Source of the DNA: Pseudomonadota bacterium
GTDB taxonomy: Bacteria; Myxococcota_A; Polyangia; Polyangiales; Polyangiaceae
Length of the DNA: 64,000 bases
Direction of reading: 5' to 3'
Assembly: GCA_023423895.1 (NCBI GenBank)
Contig: JAFAER010000011.1
Coordinates: 1 to 64,000, forward strand
Shown: positions 58,830 to 64,000 of the stretch, in pieces
Layout of the letters: each line of letters begins with the position of its first letter
Numbering within the stretch: position 1 is the stretch's first letter
Position numbers and translations under genes: made by a program
The notes under the pieces: model-generated
What the model saw: the letters and a program-made list of their open reading frames with translations, nothing else
Told to the model about the DNA's origin: nothing
Databases searched by the model: none

Positions 58830-60346
58830 GGCTCCCGTGATCGCTTGGCCGCGCGTTCGAGTCCGTGCGCGCGGATGAGGTTGTAGACGTGTGAACGAGT
58901 GACATCGAGCCGACGAGCCGCCTCGACGATGTTCCAGTGAGTCTCCTGGAGCGTGCGCCGCACGAGCTCCCCCTGGAAGCGGCGCGTGGCCTCCTGGAAC
59001 GTCGGAGCAGCGTCGCCCTCGGGTGTGGTGGCCTCCGGGAAGAGATGGCGGACCGAGAGCTGGGTCGCGCCTTCGGCGCTCGCGCGGATCACCGCCGCCT
59101 CCACCGTGTTTTCGAGCTGGCGCACGTTTCCCGGCCAAGGTGCGCTTTCGGCCGCGCGCACGGCTCCCGGTGAGATCGTGAGCGGAGGGGTCCCGTGCAC
59201 GTCCGCGCAGCGACGGCAGAAGAGCTCGAGCAGCTCACGGATGTCCCCCGGGCGCGAGGCCAGCGGCGGCACGTCGATGGTGACGATCTTCAGCCGGTAG
59301 AGAAGGTCTTCGCGGAGAGCACGGCGTTCCACCGCGGCCTCGAGGTCGACGTTCGACGCCGCGATGATGCGGACGTCGGCGAGCACCGGCTTCGTAGCGC
59401 CGAGGGGGAAGTACTCGCGCGACTGCAGGAGCTGGAGCAGCTTCGACTGCGCGTTCAGCGGCAGGTCGGCGATCTCGTCGAGGAACAGCGTCCCGCCCTC
59501 GGCCGCCTCCACCTTGCCGGGGATCTTCCGGAGCGCGGTCGAGTGCGCGCCCGGCATCGCACCGAACAGCTCGCTCTCGACGAGCGACTCCGGCAACGTC
59601 GCGCAGTTGAGCTCGATGAACGGGCCTTTCCGGCGCGGGCTGTTGTCGTGGATGATGCGCGCGAGCTGCGTCTTGCCGGTGCCCGACGGGCCCGACAGGA
59701 GGATCGTCACCTTGCGCGGCGCGGCGGCTGCGATGTCACGGAGGACGCGCGCGATGCCCTCACTCCTTCCGACGAAGTGGCCGAGCGAGAGTGTCTCCCG
59801 GTACTCACGCGTGGGATCGTCCACGGTCCGGACCCGCGTGCGGAGCAGGAGGCGATCGGCGAGCGGCGCGAGATGACGCGCGAACAGCTCCGCGCGCACG
59901 CGATCGTCGTCGGTGAACGGGCCGAGATCGGCGCGGTCCTGGAGGTAGAGCACGCCGAACGGAGGGTCGTGGCCGATCGGTACGCAGAGAACCGCTTCGA
60001 TGCGGTTCGACTTGACGCTCTCGCGACTCGAGAAGCGCGGATCGTCGAGTGCCGATGCCGTGACTGCAGGCAGGCCGCTCGCGAGCGCTTCCGCGATGAC
60101 GCCGCTCGAGATCTGCGCGCGGGTGGCCGCGAGCTCGCCTTCGGAGAAGCCGTGCGCGATCCACCACGGCGCGTGCGCGTCGCCCAGCGCCTCGTCCCGG
60201 AGCTCGATGTAGCCACGTCGAGCCTTGCTCGTCCGGAGGATGAGAGCGAGGGCCTCCGAGAGGAACGCATCCATCCGCTCGCTGTCGCCGAGGTCGAGCA
60301 GCTTGCGATACAGGTCGCGTTCGGCGGTCAGCGCCGCGACGTCCAT
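58826..60346 (-). CDS. GAF/AAA+ enhancer-binding-type regulator with degenerate GAFTGA loop (506 aa)
   Basis: Residues 20-165 form a GAF-type sensor domain, 190-410 an AAA+ domain of the sigma-54 activator class (Walker A SGPSGTGKTQ near 218-227, Walker B GGTLFLDEIADLPL, arginine-rich RREDLLYRL equivalent ALREDLLYRL), and 455-500 a Fis-type helix-turn-helix (WNIVEAARRLDVTRSHVYNL). The sigma-54 contact loop, normally GAFTGA, reads GAHSTA here (near residues 266-271), so productive contact with sigma-54 is doubtful. I start at the ATG at 60346; an extension would cross a perfect 26-bp palindrome. It is coupled to the DUF5995 fusion gene and may bind TGTCCA-N6-TGGACA sites. Confidence 0.88.
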   Translation of the reverse strand: MDVAALTAERDLYRKLLDLGDSERMDAFLSEALALILRTSKARRGYIELRDEALGDAHAPWWIAHGFSEGELAATRAQISSGVIAEALASGLPAVTASALDDPRFSSRESVKSNRIEAVLCVPIGHDPPFGVLYLQDRADLGPFTDDDRVRAELFARHLAPLADRLLLRTRVRTVDDPTREYRETLSLGHFVGRSEGIARVLRDIAAAAPRKVTILLSGPSGTGKTQLARIIHDNSPRRKGPFIELNCATLPESLVESELFGAMPGAHSTALRKIPGKVEAAEGGTLFLDEIADLPLNAQSKLLQLLQSREYFPLGATKPVLADVRIIAASNVDLEAAVERRALREDLLYRLKIVTIDVPPLASRPGDIRELLELFCRRCADVHGTPPLTISPGAVRAAESAPWPGNVRQLENTVEAAVIRASAEGATQLSVRHLFPEATTPEGDAAPTFQEATRRFQGELVRRTLQETHWNIVEAARRLDVTRSHVYNLIRAHGLERAAKRSREP

Positions 60347-60418
60347 TCCGATCTCGACCCCACGTTCCCGAGCGTACGCAACACCGGCGCGGCGTAAAGT
60401 CGATGCGGACGAAATCCT

Positions 60419-60444
60419 CAGCTGTCCACTCGAGTGGACAGCTG
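60419..60444. promoter_or_regulatory. Perfect 26-bp palindrome upstream of the AAA+ regulator
   Basis: CAGCTGTCCACTC (60419-60431) is followed by its exact reverse complement. The inner part, TGTCCA-CTCGAG-TGGACA (60423-60440), has the same half-sites and spacing as the element at 61409. It lies 73-98 bp before the regulator start and 52 bp past the pseudocaspase stop, so it may be an upstream activator site or operator; without a T run a terminator is less likely. Confidence 0.65.
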
Positions 60445-60495
60445 GTTCCACCGGACAGGACATCGGATGTGCGTCATTTTTCGGCGGACCGCCCT

Positions 60496-61293
60496 TCATA
60501 GGCGGTCGGGGATCCGGCTCGTACGGCGGTCGACCCGAAACAGGGGGAGGCCCACGCCGCCTCCGTAGAGCGCAGGGACCTGGTCGCCGTTCGTGCTGGA
60601 GCGGACGGCGTCGGCGACGGAGGCGTGGAGCATCGCGACCGTCACCATCCGATCGTCGAGCTCGGGGCTCCGGAGCGCCCGGATCAAGTGATGGGTGAAG
60701 ACCCCGTGCCCGTAGGCCGGCGCCTCTCGCGCCACTTCTTTCTCGCGGCACGCGCTCAGCAGCGCGAAGTGCCCGCCGACCGCGACGCGACCGAGCGAGA
60801 TGCGATCGAGGCTGCGGATGCGAGGGCCGCTCCAGAGGCCCGGTCCTTCGAACGTACGGCCGCCCGGCATCCCGTTGAACGCAGCGTCGAGGATGATCGT
60901 CACGAGCCTGACCGGGAGACGGCGCACCCAGGAGCTGAGCTCCGAGACCATGTTGATCGCCGTCGCGTGCAGGCGAGCGTGCACGGTGTCGTGAACCACG
61001 AGATGAATCGACGGCTCGGAGTTGTAGACCTCGATCTCCGGGCTTCCGTACGCCGCGAAGTAGAGGAGGACCGTATCCTCCGGTCGCACGATCCGCGGCA
61101 GCTCGTCGGTGATGACGCGGGCGATCCTTGCCTTCGTCGCACGTTCGTCGACGAGCAGCGTCAGGTGCCGCTCGCGATCCGCGCGCTCGCCGAGCGTCGC
61201 CGCGATCGCCTCGGCATCGGCGCGCGCGAACTCCAGCGGCTTGATCTTCGGGTCCGTGTAGGCCCCGACGCCCACGATCACGGCATGCAGCAT
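60496..61293 (-). CDS. Caspase-fold (C14-like) protein lacking catalytic His and Cys (265 aa)
   Basis: The order of segments is that of bacterial caspase-like peptidases: VIVGVGAYTD at the start, FARADAEAIAATL, TVLLYFAAYGSP, VTIILDAAFNGMPGG, then ALLSACREKEVAREAP and YGHGVFTHHLIRAL. The catalytic His (YFSGHG in active members) is replaced by Tyr82 in YFAAYG, and the Cys (DACHSG) by Ala138 in DAAFNG. Both residues are thus missing while the fold is preserved, so it is a probable pseudoprotease acting in binding or regulation. ATG at 61293 follows a run of seven G that serves as ribosome site. It lies upstream of the AAA+ regulator on the same strand, 149 bp apart. Confidence 0.82.
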   Translation of the reverse strand: MLHAVIVGVGAYTDPKIKPLEFARADAEAIAATLGERADRERHLTLLVDERATKARIARVITDELPRIVRPEDTVLLYFAAYGSPEIEVYNSEPSIHLVVHDTVHARLHATAINMVSELSSWVRRLPVRLVTIILDAAFNGMPGGRTFEGPGLWSGPRIRSLDRISLGRVAVGGHFALLSACREKEVAREAPAYGHGVFTHHLIRALRSPELDDRMVTVAMLHASVADAVRSSTNGDQVPALYGGGVGLPLFRVDRRTSRIPDRL

Positions 61294-61707
61294 CCCCCCC
61301 CTTTCAAGCGAAGAGCATGCCCGACCGACCGTCTGCCGCGATCTTCCGACGATCGAGAAGATCGACGATGGAGCCATGTCCACGCCAGTCCTCGCCATGT
61401 CCGCGCCCTGTCCACAATGCTGGACACGACTCGGCCGTCGGGGGCGCGGTCCAGGCGACTCACCTGCGCTCGCTCGGTCTCCTCCTCCTCCCGAAGATGC
61501 GCGCGTCCTCATGTCCGGCAGCGCCGCGAGATCGGTGGGGCTTCAGCGCTGCTGTTCGCTGAAGGAGCGCGTCGCGCTCGAGTGCTCGCAAAGAGCGCCC
61601 GAGATGGCAGCGCTTTGGTCGCGACATCCGCGTTCGGCACGGACGGCCTGAACGGAACGGATGGTGCACCGCACGCGACGCCCCCTCTCCTGCAGGAGCA
61701 CGCAGCC
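61294..61707. other. Divergent intergenic region between pseudocaspase and P-type ATPase
   Basis: This 414-bp gap should contain the promoters of both neighbours. The one strong element is the inverted repeat at 61409-61426. A short plus-strand frame from 61376 encodes a peptide with a CPQC pair but has no ribosome site, and I do not call it. Confidence 0.4.
61409..61426. promoter_or_regulatory. Second TGTCCA-N6-TGGACA element
   Basis: TGTCCA (61409-61414), six bases (CAATGC), TGGACA (61421-61426). Half-sites and spacing are identical to the core of the 26-bp palindrome at 60419, while the six spacer bases differ, which suggests selection on the half-sites. It lies 116-133 bp upstream of the pseudocaspase start. 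Confidence 0.6.
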
Positions 61708-64000
61708 ATGTCCACTCGAGGTCCCGAGCTGCCGCCCAAGACGGCCGTATGGCATGCGCTCGAGGCCTCGGACGCCGCCGACGTAGCGACCGCCGACGTC
61801 GACGCGGGGCTTACTTCGGAGGAGGCTGCTTCACGGCTGCTGCGCCATGGTCCGAACGTCCTGCCGGAGAAGGCGCGGGCTCCGTTCGTCCTCGTGCTTC
61901 TCCGGCAGTTGCGCAACGCGCTCGTCTACCTGCTCGTCGCCGCGGCTGCCCTTGCCCTGGTGCTCGGGCACCGGACGGATGCGCTCGTCATCGTCGCGAT
62001 CATCGCTCTGAACGCGCTGCTCGGTGCGGTCCAGGAGGGGCGTGCAGAGCGAGCGCTCGAAGCGCTACGGCGCCTGTCGGCGTCCCACGCACGCGTCGTT
62101 CGCGACGGGAACGAGCAGCTCGTCCTCGCGCGCGACCTGGTCGTGGGCGATGTTCTCGTGCTCGCGGCAGGTGACGCCATCGCAGCGGATGCGCGGCTCG
62201 TCGAAGCGGCGTCGCTCCAGGTGGCGGCGGCCGCGCTCACGGGCGAATCCCTGCCGACGTCGAAAGAGACGCCGGCGCAGGCCGTCGACACGCCCCTCGC
62301 CGATCGCCGCAACATGGTCTACGCCGGCACGCAGGTCGCTTCGGGTCGAGGCCGTGCGGTGGTCGTCGCCACGGGGCTGGCGACGGAGGTCGGCAAGATC
62401 GCGGCCCTCACTCTGACGGCAGAGGAGCCTGCGACACCGCTGGCGAAGCGCATGGCGGACCTCGGGCACCATGCGCTCTACGGCGGTGTCGTGATGAGCG
62501 CGGCGGTGGTCGCGATCGGGCTGCTCCGTCGCGTTCCGATGGGCGAGATTCTCATGATCGCTGCGAGCCAGCTCGTCGCAATGGTCCCAGAAGGGCTGCC
62601 CGTCGCGGTTACCGTCGCGCTCGCCCTCGGCGCGAAGCAGATGGCACGGCGAGGCGCGTTGGTGAGGCGTCTCGGTGCCGTCGAGACGTTGGGATCCGCG
62701 ACCGTCATCTGCAGCGACAAGACGGGGACGCTCACGAAGAACGAAATGAGCGTCACGTCGGTTTGCTTTGCGGGGCGTCCGACGCTCGAGGTCGGTGGAA
62801 TCGGCTACGCGCCGGCTGCGCTCGGGGAGGGAGCCGCGGGCGGTCTCGACGCGAGCGCCGACGCCGACCTTCGGGCCCTCGCCGAGGCCGTCGTCCTGTG
62901 CAACGACGCGCGGCTCGCGCCGCCGACGAGCGAATCCGAGGCCTGGCAGGCGATCGGCGATCCGACCGAGGCTGCGTTGCTCACGTTCGCAGCCAAGACC
63001 GGGGTTCAGGCAGACCAGACGCGCGCCACCTATCGGCGGGTGGGCGAGGTGCCGTTCGATTCAGCCACGAAGATGATGGCGACGTACCACCATGGAGCAT
63101 CGGGTGGAGTCACGATCGTGAAAGGTGCACCCGAGCTCGTGATCGACCTCTGCTCCAACGTCCAGACGGCAGGCCGGCCACGGCGCTTCGAGGACTCCGA
63201 ACGCGAACGTATGCTCGCCGTTGCGGAGGAAATGGCGTCAGCGGCGCTCCGCGTGCTCGCTGTTGCCGTCGTGCCGGGCGAGCCGCGTATTATCGGCAGC
63301 GGCTTCGATGCGCTTCGAGGGAAGGCCACGCTGCTCGGGCTGGCGGGGCAGATGGATCCTCCGCGCGAAGAGGCACGCGACGCCGTCGCACGGTGTCGTG
63401 TCGCCGGGATCCGGGTGATCATGTTGACCGGCGACCACGCCGCAACCGCGCTGGCGATCGCTCGTCAGTTGCAGATCGCCAGCCTCGACGACTGTGTGAT
63501 CGACGGGCGAGAGCTCGCGCGCCTCTCGGACGAGGAGCTCACCGCCGCGCTCTCGAGCGTCTCCGTTTTTGCTCGCGTGCATCCTGCCCAGAAGCTCCGG
63601 ATCGTGAAGGCGCTCCAGGCACGAGACGAGGTCGTCGCAATGACGGGTGACGGCGTGAACGACGCGCCCGCGCTCGCGACGGCGGACGTCGGAATTGCGA
63701 TGGGCATCACCGGCACGGAGGTCGCGAAGCTGGCTGCGAAGGTCGTGGTGACGGACGACGACTTCGCCACGATCGTGGGCGCCGTCGAGGAAGGTCGCGC
63801 CGTTCACCTGAAGCTGAAGAAGGTAGTGCTGTATCTCGTCTCGACGGCGGTCGCCGGCGTGTTGATCCTCCTCGGCGCGCTGCTGCTCGGGCTTCCGACG
63901 CCCTTGGTGGCCGTCCAGATCCTGTGGATCAACCTCGTGACCGACGGCGCAGTCGCGCTGCCTCTCGTCGTCGGAACCATTCACGAGGACGTGATGCGTC
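61708..64000 (+). CDS. P-type cation-transporting ATPase, truncated by the window end
   Basis: The first 764 residues of a P2-type ATPase. N-terminal domain with LTSEEAASRLLRHGPNVLP, membrane helices 1-2 near 70-110, the actuator motif LTGES near 177-181, the ion-binding MVPEGLP segment near 295, the phosphorylated Asp337 in CSDKTGTLTKNEM, a nucleotide-binding domain, and MTGDGVNDAPAL. The PEGLP sequence in helix 4 places it with calcium, manganese, sodium or proton pumps of the PacL/SERCA-like group; the ion cannot be fixed without the last helices. Start: ATG at 61708 with GGAG upstream. The stop lies beyond 64000. Confidence 0.93.
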   Translation, partial: MSTRGPELPPKTAVWHALEASDAADVATADVDAGLTSEEAASRLLRHGPNVLPEKARAPFVLVLLRQLRNALVYLLVAAAALALVLGHRTDALVIVAIIALNALLGAVQEGRAERALEALRRLSASHARVVRDGNEQLVLARDLVVGDVLVLAAGDAIAADARLVEAASLQVAAAALTGESLPTSKETPAQAVDTPLADRRNMVYAGTQVASGRGRAVVVATGLATEVGKIAALTLTAEEPATPLAKRMADLGHHALYGGVVMSAAVVAIGLLRRVPMGEILMIAASQLVAMVPEGLPVAVTVALALGAKQMARRGALVRRLGAVETLGSATVICSDKTGTLTKNEMSVTSVCFAGRPTLEVGGIGYAPAALGEGAAGGLDASADADLRALAEAVVLCNDARLAPPTSESEAWQAIGDPTEAALLTFAAKTGVQADQTRATYRRVGEVPFDSATKMMATYHHGASGGVTIVKGAPELVIDLCSNVQTAGRPRRFEDSERERMLAVAEEMASAALRVLAVAVVPGEPRIIGSGFDALRGKATLLGLAGQMDPPREEARDAVARCRVAGIRVIMLTGDHAATALAIARQLQIASLDDCVIDGRELARLSDEELTAALSSVSVFARVHPAQKLRIVKALQARDEVVAMTGDGVNDAPALATADVGIAMGITGTEVAKLAAKVVVTDDDFATIVGAVEEGRAVHLKLKKVVLYLVSTAVAGVLILLGALLLGLPTPLVAVQILWINLVTDGAVALPLVVGTIHEDVMR

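Noticed and set aside
61306..61322. A minus-strand GG-N10-GC arrangement (GGGCATGCTCTTCGC) resembling a sigma-54 promoter ahead of the pseudocaspase gene.
   Set aside because: It matches the consensus only partly, would leave almost no leader before the ATG at 61293, and the neighbouring regulator has a degenerate sigma-54 contact loop.
1..64000. CRISPR arrays, tRNA or rRNA genes, insertion sequences, phage genes.
   Set aside because: None seen: no regularly spaced identical repeats apart from the 41-bp array, whose cores are short and degenerate; no transposase, integrase or structural phage proteins among the reading frames.

Overview
The window is high-GC DNA that looks like a chromosome segment of a predatory or social myxobacterium (Myxococcota, probably Polyangiales; Labilithrix- or Sandaracinus-like). 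This rests on gene content: a MYXO-CTERM-type protein, many lipoproteins with Asp-rich linkers, Cys-rich NCGxCGxxC proteins, RCC1-type and WGSSxxDVWAVG propeller lipoproteins, IgGFc-binding-type lipoproteins, several ECF sigma factors, a Ser/Thr kinase fused to an ATPase, and an enhancer-binding-type regulator. The species is not determinable from sequence reading alone. I saw no rRNA, tRNA, CRISPR array, insertion sequence or phage gene.

Layout. 1-684: no convincing gene, but an eight-unit array of a CCAGCTGG-centred repeat with a period of about 41 bp. 685-6500: housekeeping and accessory genes (small helical protein, DUF1330-type protein, SDR with divergent HxlR regulator, GNAT acetyltransferase, MYXO-CTERM protein, coiled-coil/winged-helix protein) and a decayed duplicate of the MYXO-CTERM gene start. 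6569-16037: module A. 16259-18451: PAS hybrid histidine kinase. 18462-23268: LysR regulator, aldehyde dehydrogenase, SDR, MFS transporter. 23442-26565: module B (short). 26643-36203: module C, followed by a seven-repeat Cys-rich lipoprotein. 37606-41041: small helical protein, AI-2E-type transporter, metallophosphoesterase, SDR. 41105-50652: module D on the minus strand. 50696-52539: acyl-CoA dehydrogenase with a divergent MarR regulator and a clear operator. 52544-56311: giant kinase/ATPase. 56304-61293: minus-strand cluster of DUF5995-oxidoreductase fusion, GAF/AAA+ regulator and a caspase-fold protein lacking its catalytic residues. 61708-64000: start of a P-type cation ATPase that runs off the window.

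The most striking content is a recurring module with fixed gene order, present as three full copies (A, C, D) and one short copy (B). The order is: (1) secreted protein with a short Cys-containing N-terminal domain, Pro-rich linker and probable outer-membrane barrel; (2) ECF sigma factor; (3) single-pass membrane protein with a periplasmic helical-repeat domain, in all four copies overlapping the sigma gene by ATGA; (4) Cys-rich lipoprotein; (5, 6) two WG-repeat propeller lipoproteins; (7) RCC1-type propeller lipoprotein; (8) IgGFc-binding-type lipoprotein. The paralogues are diverged, so the copies are old or separately selected. I infer a surface-exposed lipoprotein apparatus controlled by its own barrel/membrane-protein/ECF-sigma circuit, topologically reminiscent of Fec-type cell-surface signalling; its function is not known to me.

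A second candidate system is the 56304-61293 cluster. Two identical inverted repeats (TGTCCA-N6-TGGACA) lie upstream of the pseudocaspase gene and of the regulator gene. The regulator is translationally coupled to the DUF5995-oxidoreductase fusion and carries a degenerate sigma-54 contact loop.
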